Source: Adenophora triphylla var. japonica (taxonomy: Eukaryota > Streptophyta > Magnoliopsida > Asterales > Campanulaceae). From it: a stretch of DNA of 64,000 nt. The translations under genes and the position numbers were made by a program. The stretch spans positions 406,457 through 470,456 of the forward strand of contig JAFEMH010001459.1 of assembly GCA_022495995.1 (NCBI GenBank), written 5' to 3'. Under the pieces are notes generated by a model. It saw only the letters and a program-made list of their open reading frames with translations. It ran no database searches and was not told where the DNA came from. Below are positions 10,545 to 21,421 of this stretch, in pieces (position 1 is the stretch's first letter; each line of letters begins with the position of its first letter).

Positions 10545-12107
10545 CTAGATTATAGGCGACGAGGGATTGGACCAGGCTTCATTACTCTTGGCGGGCTGTA
10601 GCTCTAGAGAGAGTGGCGATGGCATTGGTGGCCAATCTTCAGTTGGCACGGATCCCGAAGGATAGCTTGCATGTGGTTCGACTTCAAACCAGATCGCGGA
10701 GGTTTTTGGTTGCTCCCCTGATGATGTCCCTCCATTGGTGTTGCTACCAGATCTTGAGGGTCCTGGACAGTAGAAGTCATTGAGGGCTACTTCCAGGAGG
10801 GCGAAGCATTCGCTGATTCGGAGTTGATTCTTGCTGATGTTGATCATTTTCATAGAATCTGCCTCTTTATCTGGGATCTTTGCTTGGACGACATTTACAA
10901 TGTCTGACTCGAGGGGGCATGCTATCTCTCCTTCCCTGATTAGGCCTTGGAGGAGGTTGCGCCACTGTTCGTCTAGGTCAGACACCGGGATGTTAAATTG
11001 GACTATGCTGTGATGGCTGTCCCCGTGAGATCCGTGAGTGTCGGCTAGAGGGTTGTCCTGCACCAGTGGGTCGGTGATGAGCCAGTTTGCAAGAGGGTTC
11101 TCGGCGAAGTAGGGGTCTACTCCTCGGTCAATCTCCATATGGGCGTCCATCTCTTGATCCTCTCTTAAGCATTCTTCGCAGTTGCATATGTCGGAGTTGT
11201 CGTCTTGACCCATGAGCTCTTCGATCTCTAACTCGTCACGACTTAGAGCGTGGATGTAGGGATCCACTTCGTAGCGGGACAGGACTGGAGACTCATCTGC
11301 AGAAGAGTATTCGATCATGTCGGGACCTTCTTCTAGGTCGTAGCTTGCTGGCCAAGCGCTTGCCATTGTGCTACTTCCGCGAATTACCTCAAGGATTCCC
11401 TTTGCGTTGATGAATTTCACACATTGGTGAAGAGTAGATGATACCGCTTTCATCTGATGTATCCAAGGTCGTCCCAACAGGGCAGAGAAGGTTGGCTTGA
11501 TTTCCACGACTTGGAACTCTATCGACTCCAGTTGTGCGTCGAATTGGATCCTCAGATTGATGACTCCTACGACAGGGCGTGGAGTAGAGTCGTAAGCTCG
11601 GATTATCCGAGGCGAAGGTCTCATCAGGGAGCGGTCGACGCGAAGGCGTTTCAGTGTGCTCAAGGCAATGATGTTGACTGCGGAGCCGTTATCGATCAAG
11701 ACGTTCGGGAGGAAGAACATCTCTATCTTTATGAGGATGAGGAGGGCCTCGTTGTGTCGATTCTCACACATCGGCAAATCATCATTTGTGAAGGCTAGAC
11801 CGCTTCTCGTGCTGCCATTTGATTCAGTCTCCTCTGGGGAGCGTTCGATCCATCCATTGGTATGCCTTGGTCGTGGCAGAGATCGTAGGGAGATAGTTGC
11901 CCTTGGGCGTTCTTGTCTGGATTCCCGATCACGGGACTGTTTGACTCTGGTTTCACATTCCCAGTCATAGCGGGATAGCATGTTGACGGTTTCAGGGATT
12001 GCAGGAGGCTTGCTCTCGCCTGGAGTTTCGTCGAAGGCTATCGTGTTCACCCTGTCATTTCGGGGGAATGGATTTCCGATGGTATTGGGGCCACGGGGGC
12101 GTTCCAA
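10545..12107 (-). pseudogene. Tat-B protease and gag C-terminal region
   Basis: A 520-codon open frame on the minus strand. It starts just after the gag zinc motif (CAFHNYPGHTTDNC, about 12150-12195), from which it is separated by a TAG stop near 12130. The aspartic-protease core is seen as VLIDNGSAVNII (about 11690) followed by FSALLGRPWIHQ (about 11460) and the LHQCVKFI block. DNGSA in place of DTGS/DSGS is usual in Tat proteases as I remember them. The C-terminal half is acidic and of unknown role. It would process the polyprotein. Confidence 0.8.
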
Positions 12108-14041
12108 CTTTCCTTCTTCGATTAGCCCCTAGACCACTTGCTTTAGCACGAAGCAATTGTCGGTGGTGTGGCCGGGGTAGTTGTGGAAGGCGCAGTGCTC
12201 GCTAATATCCATGTTGGGCTTGAGAGTCTTTGGTTGGAAATTCTCGAGAGGCTTGAGGAGATTTCGCTTTACCAATGCCTCGAATACTTGGCCCAGAGGC
12301 ATTTAAAGATTATCGAAATGCTGGAATTGTGGGAAGCGAGGGGGATTGTTGTTCCTCGGGAGTGCCTGATCACGGTTTACTTGAGCTCCATTTTGGATGT
12401 AGTGTACCGTTCCGGCCGCTTCTTTTCCTTTGTTCGGGACAGGTGCTGAGGTTGACAGGTTTGTCCGATAGCGGTAAGACGAAGCAGGGGTTGCTGTTGT
12501 CTTCTGAAGGCTCAAAGTCTTCTCAAACTTGGTTCGGCGTTGACCATGGCACGGAGATCTGGATAGAAGTGATGGCTGATCAAGGTCCTCAGAGATGGTT
12601 TGAGGCAGGAATGGAAGATGTCCATTTGCTCTTCTTTGGAAAGCGGATCCATTATCTCGCTTAGCTTCCAGTTCCACCTTTTGTAGAACCCGCCTACGGG
12701 TTCGTCATCCTTTTGTTCGGTGGCTTGCAGATCGTGGCGGTTTGTCTCCCACTCAAGGTTGGTGCGGTACTTTTCCAGGAAGATCTCGCTGATTTGATCC
12801 CAGGTGGAGCGATTTTCCGCTTTCATGTTAAGGAACCACCTTAATGCCGTGGATTTGAGGGAATGCTGGAAGTGATCCGCCATTTGCTGTGGGGTTTCCC
12901 CTTTGGCTCTCATTCCCAAGACATAAGTGTCGATGTGGGTTTTTGGGCATTCTGTCCCGTCAAACTTTTCCATTTCCAGCATCCTGAATTTCGGAGGAAG
13001 CGGGACCACCTTGTTTGGGTCAGTGGGCATGCGGGAGTCCTTCTGAGAACTGGCTAGTGCGCCTTGCATGTCTTTCATTTGCTCGATCAACCAAGCCATG
13101 TGAGGATCGGCAGGTTGAGGAGGGTTGCCATTTTCGGGGATGGACATCGAAGATGGCGGTGGATTGGCTGATGGGATCGCCATTCGGGAGTTTTGGGGAG
13201 ATAGTTGAGTGTACACCAACCCATACCCGGGAGTGTTGAAGTTAAGGGCGTGATTACCCGGTCCGCTAAGGGTTGTGTTTGGGAATTGGGGAAATGTTTC
13301 ATGAGCCCCAAGTGGTAGACCAGCGGGCAGAAAGTTTGAGATGTCGGGATATCCGCTTGGGATGCCTGTCCCAGGTAAGCATGTGGATTTTTGGTTATGG
13401 CTGAGAGGCTCGTATAGAGGCATAGGATTGAATCCTGGGGAATACCGAGATGCATTGGGATCTGGCGGTGCGAGCACGTATGTGTCTTTGTTGATACTTG
13501 AGCTTGAGTACAGGCCGAAAGCTGTCTTGGCGGGCATGTCGGGCTTGGCCCGACGCGCTGAGTGGAGCTTTGAGCGAGAGCCTGCTGCGTTCTTTGGGAT
13601 CTCGTATCTTGGCGGAGCGGGACACTGCGGATAGCTTTGAGAAACCGGGGGAGCCGGTATTTCTTCGTCTTCTATGAGAACGAAGGTTCCATCAGGTTGG
13701 GGAACTGCAACGGTTCCTCGAAGACGCAGGGTGTCTACGATCCAGGCTTGCTGCTCTTCTTGGCGCTTCTTGATAGTTTCGAAAGCTCGCAGCACCTCCT
13801 CCATTGTCTGAAGGTTCCTTAGTGGCGGGGTTCCGTTTCCTTCACTGTTATCTGTTGATCCCGTCATGGGGGAGTAGCGGACGGTGCGAACCGTTGAACT
13901 GGAAGGGCTGTCGGACCTTGTGACCTCGATACTGAAAAGGCGGCTCCCGGATATTCTCAACCACTCTCGATTCGCTGGAGGGGGTGACGGGTAAGGTTTA
14001 GACACGGGAAGGCCGTTCGGGATAAAAGGGGGAAAGCTCAC
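12108..14041 (-). pseudogene. Tat-B gag
   Basis: The ATG near 14041 begins a 509-codon frame. It has a long proline/serine-rich N-terminal part, then the capsid block: MEKFDGTECPKTHIDTYVL, ALRWFLNM, WDQISEIFLEKYRTNLEW, GFYKRWNWKLSEIMD and SCLKPSLRTL. A frameshift near 12,545 moves the rest into another frame (12303-12677), which ends at a stop before the zinc motif near 12,170. Clearly homologous to Tat-A gag but with a different N-terminal region. Confidence 0.85.
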
Positions 14042-15181
14042 GTGACATGCAGTTTCCGCTTTTTATCTTTTTTTTGTTGTTTTAATTTACTTAAAACGTG
14101 TTTTCTCAGAGTCCTAGGTAGGTTGGAAAAGATTGCTCTTCTTTTTCGCAACAATGCTAGATCCTGGGTCAGTGGAGACCGTCTGTGCAGCTATAAGCCC
14201 CTCATTTTGCACATGTATTTCGACATCCCGGGGTGGACAGCCCCGGGCGAGGGTCCTATAGGTCAAGCGGTTTCCACCGGCCTAAAAGAAAAATCGAACC
14301 TAAGGACCGAGCCTGTCATGTTCGTTTTAATGCGTTAGCCATGTGAATAGTGAACCGAGCCGGCCACTGAGTCAAGATCGGGTCAAGAGTTCGGCATGAC
14401 CTCTCTTTACCTTGCTTGCGCAAGGGATCTGTGACGTTAGGCGTTGGCTGGGTCATATTGTCATGGCTGACGTATTAAAGGCTTGATGACATGGTGTCAT
14501 GTGAGCATGGATGTATATCCGGGACGAAACATCGTCTGGGTGTAGCTTCGGAAATCAAGATCAGGTCAAGATTTTAGCATGACCTTTCACCGCTTTGCTT
14601 ACGCAAGGGATCTTGAGTTTCGAGCTTCGACTCAGAAAATGGCCGGCATGGGATATGTATCCAGGCTGTATGACACGGACTGGGTAAAAACCAACCGAGT
14701 CTGGACAGAGTGTGACTCAAGACTCAAACGTGCAGGGTTGACGCTTGACTAGGATGGGATGTTTGGAATGATCCCGTGCGCATCCAAGAGGCCTAGGAAG
14801 ACCAAACGGACTGCAACTGAGACCACTCCGGATTAAGGGTTGTAGTGTGCAGTGTATCCGAGGCAGCAGTGCGCGTAGCGTGTGGTGTAACCGAGGCAGC
14901 AGTGCGAGTAGCGTGCGGTGTAACCGAGGCAACAGTGCGAGTAGTGTGCGGTCTCTAAAATTCTTTTTCTGAGTAAAACAGAAGTTTTTGAAGAATTTTA
15001 AATGTATGTACACAGATGTATATTGATGCATTTTCTTTTTGTATTTTTTTTTTTGTAAATAAAAAAGTAAAGCACATGCACACACACACAACAGTTAAAG
15101 AAAGGGGTAAAATGAAAGTTTGACCCTCATCATTATTTTAAAAATCTTTTGTTTTGTTTAAAAGTTTTTAAAACAAAATAG
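14042..15181 (-). other. Tat-B 5' leader
   Basis: Non-coding leader sharing conserved blocks with Tat-A (14120-14265; 14665-14690). It holds two hairpin-like CTTGCTTGCGCAAG-type motifs near 14411 and 14592, each followed by GGGATCT, and three diverged copies of a short unit around GTGCGAGTAGCGTGCGGTGTAACC (about 14865-14955). Confidence 0.6.
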
Positions 15182-15199
15182 TCCCCAGCGGAGTCGCCA
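15182..15199 (-). other. Tat-B primer-binding site
   Basis: TGGCGACTCCGCTGGGGA on the minus strand, identical to the Tat-A site and three bases inside the LTR end. Probably primed by tRNA-Arg, as known for the lineage. Confidence 0.7.
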
Positions 15200-15744
15200 A
15201 ACTGAAATACCTCGGATCCGGCTCGCGCGCGGAGCCCTGGCATCTCCCATTTGTCGCTTTTGGGAAGTCGCCCGGATCCGAGAGGCAGCGCGATCGCGCC
15301 CTGGCATCTGGCTTATTCCGTTTGCGTTGGAGGTGTCTCGCTGTGTGTTTGCTTTGTAGAGTCGCCACGCCGTTTTTATTAAGCCCAAAACATTGAAAAA
15401 GGGGATCAGTTTAAAAATAAACTGTTTTTGTGTGATGAGATTTTAGGTTTGGAGGTCAGATGACTCCTCGGGAAGAGAATATTAGAATATTAGAGCTCAC
15501 CCGAGTCGCCTCATAAAAATGAGTCTTTCGGTACCCCTTATATTCTTTAACTGTTGTGTGTGTGTGTATGTGCTTTTAAAAATGTATTTTGTATCGGATG
15601 TCTACATTGTACACTGCTTTATTGAAATGTATTGAAATAGTGTAGGAAGGAAGCCTTACCAATGTTGGTTCGTGTCTGTCTTCCGCTGGGGAGTAGTGTT
15701 TGAGGATTGAATAGTGTTTCGGGATGAGTCGGTTGTCTGCGGAC

Positions 15745-15900
15745 AGAGTTTCGGCGTGCGTTGGGATCGCAGGGATCACTCGGGCAGAGGTTTGACGTGC
15801 GTTGGGATCGTAGGGATCACTCGGGCAGAGGTTCGGCTTGCGTTGGGATCGCAGGGATCACTCGGGCAGAGGTTCGGCGTGGGCCGGAATCGCCGGTTTG
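15745..15900. repeat. Imperfect tandem repeat in Tat-B LTR
   Basis: Successive copies of a unit containing GTTGGGATCG, AGGGATCACTCGGGCAGAGG and TTCGGC or TTTGACG, spaced about 57 bases apart. A repeat internal to the LTR. Confidence 0.75.
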
Positions 15901-16201
15901 ACTCGGAAAGAGCCGGGACGCCTTGGGAAAGACCAGGCAAGGCCTTGGAGTACCACGAGGGGCCTCAGAGTACCTCGAGAGTGCCTCGGGGCAGCGCGGG
16001 AGCATCGCGGGAGCGCTCGGAGAGGCTTCGGAGCACCACAAGGGAGCTCGGAAGGTCTCGGAAGGATCCGAAAGGGGCCGGGATCGCCCCGAAGGGTCTT
16101 AGAGGGGTGCCTGAAGGCTGGGGGGAGAGGAGAGAAGAGGGAGATGTGTGAAATGAGGGAGGGGGATCCCTCTAATTATAGCCATAGATTTTGTGCAAGA
16201 A

Positions 16202-16451
16202 GGTCCGTACGGACCTTCCATGTAATCCAGGATTTTGGTTTTCCTCTATTTGAGGGAATAAGTGGACTTTAAGAAGATTCAGCAATGATGGTGTCTGGTA
16301 GCAAGAAGGTCCGTACGGACCTCCTTGCATGCATAAAGGTCCGTACGGACCTCCCATGAAGCTGAGTAATGATGCTTCCCGGGATTTGAGGGAATAAGTT
16401 GGACTTTAAGAGGATTCAGTAATCATGGCAACAAAGAGGTCCGTACGGACC
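16202..16451. repeat. Four copies of palindrome GGTCCGTACGGACC
   Basis: Perfect 14-bp palindromes at 16202-16215, 16308-16321, 16338-16351 and 16438-16451, in a longer imperfect repeat with GGACTTTAAGA(A/G)GATTCAG. In element orientation this is the upstream U3 part of the LTR. Confidence 0.9.
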
Positions 16452-16640
16452 AGTTCTGCATTTTTACATAATTCCTCAAAGGTCCTTTTGTCCCTTTTTG
16501 TTCCAGGAAGGCCCCTCCCTTGGTTTGGTTGGTGGTTTTGTGGTTTTTGAGGGTTACGGGTATTCGAGACTGCGTTTTGTGTGAGTCTGCGGCGTTTCCC
16601 GGGTGCTTGGAAGAGGGTGATCCAGATTGGGGTACTTACA

Positions 16641-17597
16641 ATAGTGATTAAAGCCACGACATGCTCTACATTGCACAGAATCAGAGGATTTCTTATTCTA
16701 TAGGTTTGACCTTTTGAACCCATTCTCAGTGCTAGTCTTTGGTTTTTCAGCACTAGGAGCATGCCTATTTGGAAACTTGTTCATTCTCTTGTTTCTTAAT
16801 ATAGAACTGAATATTTTAGAGATAAGAGCCAAATCATCATCCTCTAGACTTAACTCGTCAATTTCAGAGGATAGCTCAACAAGTTCTTTTGGAATAGCTG
16901 CAGAGCTTTTGAGGGCAAGGCTTATGACCTTGTTCTTTTTCTGAGCCTCAAGATTTAGCTCAAACACAATTAAAATACCAACAATTTTGTCTAAATCTAT
17001 TGTGTTGGTGTCATTAGTCTCCTCTATAATAGCCACCTTAATGTTGAACCTCTTAGGTAGGGTTCTTAAGATCTTGCTCACAAGTCTGGCATTAGAGATA
17101 AACTCACCAAGGCTAGTGCATTCATTAGAGATCTCATGAATTTTAGCAGCATATGAGACAATATCTTATGCCTCCCCCATTCTCAGAATTTCAAATTTGT
17201 CCATTAAAATCCTAAGTCTAGTGGATTTAACACTTGGAATCCCGTCACATTGCATCTGTAAGATATCCCAAGCATTCTTAGTAATACACTCATTGGTTAT
17301 AAGCTTGTACATATTTCCAGAAACATGGCTGGAATTTGCACTCATGGCTCTAGAATTATAATTTGCAGCATGAATTTCATCAAATGTCCACCTTTCTTCA
17401 GGTTTTCTTTCAAAAATAGATTCACCAACACCTGATTCAGGCTTCTTCTCCACAGTAGGAGGTTGCCATGCCACAAGAATGCACATTCAGGCCCTTTCAT
17501 TAATGCCTTTGATGTAGTTACACATTTTAGACTTCTAAAAAGAATAATTGGTGCCATCCAAAACAGGAGGCTTGTTATGATGATTTTGACATTCCAT
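16641..17597 (-). pseudogene. Copia-C gag, interrupted
   Basis: The ATG at 17597 opens with the typical copia gag start (PPVLDGTNYSF, then KSKM after a stop). The UBN2-type region follows (AWDILQMQCDG, STRLRILMDKFEILRM) and a LPKRF...AIIEE block. Stops replace expected tryptophans near 17,537 (TAG) and 17,488 (TGA), plus a TAA near 17,166. The zinc knuckle begins CRACRGFNHY near 16,670-16,641 and is cut right after the H-Y by the Tat-B LTR, so its last cysteine is missing. Gag would bind RNA and form particles. Confidence 0.85.
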
Positions 17598-17643
17598 AGT
17601 GACTACACTTTCAGGATCAACACTCAGTAATATGTCGAGAGTT

Positions 17644-17656
17644 GGCTCTGATACCA
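17644..17656 (-). other. Copia-C primer-binding site (initiator tRNA-Met type)
   Basis: Minus strand reads TGGTATCAGAGCC, the standard site complementary to initiator tRNA-Met, two bases from the LTR end. Confidence 0.88.
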
Positions 17657-17658
17657 AT

Positions 17659-18308
17659 TGAAAGTTTCGTGTAGCTAGGAAACCAAGTTAACTCAACAGA
17701 ACACGGATGTGAGTACAGATGTGAGTTACAACTGTTCACACATCCACCAATAAGCAGCGAAATAAAATAAAATAACACAAAGTTATAAACGTTTACTGGT
17801 TCGAAACCCAACAAACAAGGCTTTAAGCCTAAAAAGCTTTTCACTATTAAAACTGTTTTACAGAAAGAAATCTGAATAAGTGAAAACAAAAAGATTAAAA
17901 TACTAAACAAGTTCTAACCACCTTCTACACTAAGAACAATCTTCCTTTCCCAAGGAGAGCCTATTCTAATCAGAAGTAGAACAAAGAACTTGATGAAAAC
18001 CTAGATGTGAGTTCGGATGTAAGACACAACCTTCACTCACAACCTAAAAGGCAATATTGAATCCGTGAAGAACAAAAACAATTGTCTTCCAAATAATTCT
18101 CTAAAGCCGTGTCTTCTCATTGTGCTGAAGTCTTGTATTTATAAGCACATTTGAGAAGATCTTCAATCAATCAAACTCTTCCTTCTTTGAGTAATTCAAT
18201 TTCTACAAGAAAACATAAATCCACACTCACAAGGAAAGAGATTTGTTAGTATGTTAGTCATAGTCTAAATATATATACATAAATAAAAAAATATTTACAT
18301 ATTTAACA
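17659..18308 (-). repeat. Copia-C 5' LTR
   Basis: In element orientation it starts TGTTAAATATG (18308) and ends CTTTCA (17659) beside the primer-binding site; about 650 bp. The outer end is chosen from the TG...CA rule only, because the second LTR is not in the window. Confidence 0.6.
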
Positions 18309-18926
18309 ATGTCCTTTTCCAAGTAGGACAATATAAATCTTTGCAAGAAAGTCATAAAATCATCTTACCAAATATACCAATTGCAATCAAATTAGAAAAC
18401 AAAATATTTCCTAAAATCTCACTCTTTCAGGTTAAGGCAGCAAGCATTCTGAAGAAACGAGAGATAGTGATCCAAAATTTTGAAATGTACCAAGTGTTTA
18501 GTATATCAACTTTTTTGTACCAATTATGATTGGCATACGGTAAGTTGGCTCGTACGGGTACAATTTGCCACCCCTATAATTTAGGGGGTTGAGTTGAGTT
18601 GAGCGTTGGATAAAGTATACTCTTGGCTTCTGATCATATGTTACTTGGGCAAGATCAAAAATTTCAAATAAGACCAGCAAATTTTCAATATTCTAAATAA
18701 GCTTTTCGCTCTTTTATATTTTACGTATAAGACTAGTTCTCCCCTTATATCAAACGTATAAAAGTCATTTCTTTACATTTTTTTCTTAGTTTTTTAAGAA
18801 AATAAATAAAAAAACTCTGATATTCTATTAAAACAGAGGGTTTATTTGTTGTGTGTGTTTTCTTAGAGATGCCAGGGATGAGAGGATTTGGGGAGGGAGA
18901 GAGATTTGTTTGTGTGAATTTTTAGA

Positions 18927-18982
<56 letters not shown>

Positions 18983-19032
18983 AGAATAGAGTATGCGTAT
19001 GTGTGTGTATTTGCTGGTTTGTCCAGAGATAG
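18309..19032. other. AT-rich non-coding flank with (GA)n microsatellite
   Basis: No gene recognised. Contains an uninterrupted GA tract of roughly 27 units at about 18926-18981. Confidence 0.6.
18926..18981. repeat. (GA)n microsatellite
   Basis: Plain GA dinucleotide run seen directly. Confidence 0.95.
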
Positions 19033-19227
19033 GGTAGAGGTAGGGCTGTACAAAAAATTTGTGAAATCGGATCGGACCAGTAGGACCGGACCAGACCAGT
19101 AAAAATCGGACCGAAAAAATAGTATTGGTCTGGTCCTGGTTCCAAATTTTTATGGAATCGATTATTTGGTCTGATCCTGGTTTTAAAAAAAAATATACGT
19201 GGTCCTGAACCGAAATTGGACCGGACG

Positions 19228-19230
<3 letters not shown>

Positions 19231-19287
<57 letters not shown>

Positions 19288-19288
19288 T
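19231..19288. repeat. (TA)n microsatellite
   Basis: Plain TA run at the left edge of a MITE. Confidence 0.95.
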
Positions 19289-20139
<851 letters not shown>

Positions 20140-20598
20140 TATATTAACTTTCTTACCATTTATCAATACGGCAATATTGTTCAGCAATTTGGGCTCAAGT
20201 GGTTGAATATGAAACTCTTCATTCCTAATTGTTGATTTTGTTATTGTAATTTGGTTCTTAAATATGCTTGCTTGTAGACAGCCATATACTTCATTTGTCC
20301 CGAAATATCATTCAGCAATTTGGTTCTTAAATATGCTTGTTTGTAGATTTTGTTATTGTAAAAAATTATATTATATTGTAATTTGTAGCACCGGTGGAAC
20401 CGGACCGGAATCGGACCATTAGAACCGGACCGATGAGACCGATCCTATAATGTAATGGTCTGGTCCTGGTCCTAATTTTTTACAGAGTCGAAGTATTTGA
20501 TCCGATCCTGATTTTCTAAAATTTTGATAAAAATCGGATCAATCCGGACCGTGAAACCCCTAGGTAGAGGAAGGTTTATATGAAATATGTAAAATTTT

Positions 20599-20861
20599 AC
20601 TCCCTCCGTGTCGGGGGAATGGAGACTTATTTCCTTTTTGGGTCTTCTCACGTGATTGGAGACTGTCCAAAATGAAAAGAATGTTGTGAGTGTAATAGTA
20701 AAATAGGAGAGAGAATGAGTGGAGGGAATAGTAAATTATAATGGTGTTGTGAGTATTAAAATAATGTAGGAGAGAGAATGAGTGGAGGGAATAGTGAAAA
20801 TTCTTTCCTTTTTCTTAGTTATTGTGCCCAATTTTTTGATGTTCATTGACCCGAGGGAGTA
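20599..20861. mobile_element. Stowaway-like MITE
   Basis: Starts TACTCCCTCCG and ends CCCGAGGGAGTA. Contains two tandem-like copies of GAGAGAATGAGTGGAGGGAATAGT. Lies upstream of the SRF start. Confidence 0.75.
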
Positions 20862-21421
20862 TCTATATTATAAATCACACCATTGTTTTGAACAGTGGTG
20901 TGAATAGTTCCATCCGCGAAAATGACCATTTTGCCCTCACTATTCACTCTCTTTCCCATTTCGCCCTTAAAAAAAAATTTTTAATTAATTTTTTTTTTTT
21001 AAAAAAATTAATTTTAAAAAAATGTGGCCTTGGACACGGACATATTTAATATCCTTATATTATGAACGTTATTGATTTGACAAGAGACCCTTTTGGAATT
21101 AATCAAAGATGAAAGAAAATAAAGGGAAGAGAAGAAAAAGAAAAAGAAAAAGAAAATACTAAGTGGCTTTGGATTCGGGAAAGAAAGAAGTGTAGATCGT
21201 GCCACTGCCTGCAAATGACAGCCTTTTTAAGAAAAGAATCAACACTGTTTGCAAGCTATAACCACAGCACTACTTTATTACTCGATTATTTCCTTTTTTT
21301 TTTTTTTTTCAATTATCATATTAAGAAAAATAAATTAAAATATAAAATTCGACAGAGAAAGAGGCATAGACCTTCTCCGTGTTTGTTCTCCGTAAGCCTA
21401 GACCAATTTGGGATTGGAGAG
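20862..21421 (+). promoter_or_regulatory. SRF upstream region
   Basis: AT-rich sequence between a MITE and the SRF start codon, with A/T homopolymer runs at about 20968-21020 and 21294-21310. No convincing TATA box could be picked out. Confidence 0.3.

Larger units (their letters stand above)
8153..16640 (-). mobile_element. Tat-B: Ty3/gypsy Tat-lineage element with RT/RNase H deleted
   Basis: On the minus strand the order is LTR (15203-16640), primer-binding site, leader, gag, protease, intron-like spacer, then directly integrase and a 3' untranslated part cut at 8152/8153 by the Tat-A LTR. RT, RNase H and aRH are missing. Its 5' LTR lies inside a copia gag, with ATAGT (16641-16645) as one copy of the expected 5-bp target duplication. 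The 3' LTR and the other duplication copy would lie beyond Tat-A, outside the window. Confidence 0.85.
15203..16640 (-). repeat. Tat-B 5' LTR
   Basis: About 1.44 kb. In element orientation it starts TGTAAGTACC at 16640 and ends TTTCA at 15203. The outer boundary is exact because copia gag coding is interrupted there. Contains four perfect GGTCCGTACGGACC palindromes and, at about 15765-15890, imperfect tandem copies of a roughly 57-bp GC-rich unit. Confidence 0.85.
16641..18308 (-). mobile_element. Copia-C: Ty1/copia remnant (5' LTR, PBS, gag)
   Basis: The right part of a copia element in minus orientation. LTR 17659-18308, primer-binding site 17644-17656 and gag from 17597 down to 16641, where the Tat-B LTR interrupts it. 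The remainder (pol and 3' LTR) should lie left of Tat-A, outside the window. Confidence 0.8.

Noticed and set aside
15714..16272. Plus-strand GC-rich ORFs of about 145 codons in the Tat-B LTR
   Set aside because: They run through an LTR-internal tandem repeat; low-complexity Arg/Gly-rich translation without a known domain.
20866..21060. TCTATATTATAAATC... resembling a Helitron 5' end
   Set aside because: No matching 3' CTRR end with hairpin and no AT target context could be set; insufficient support.
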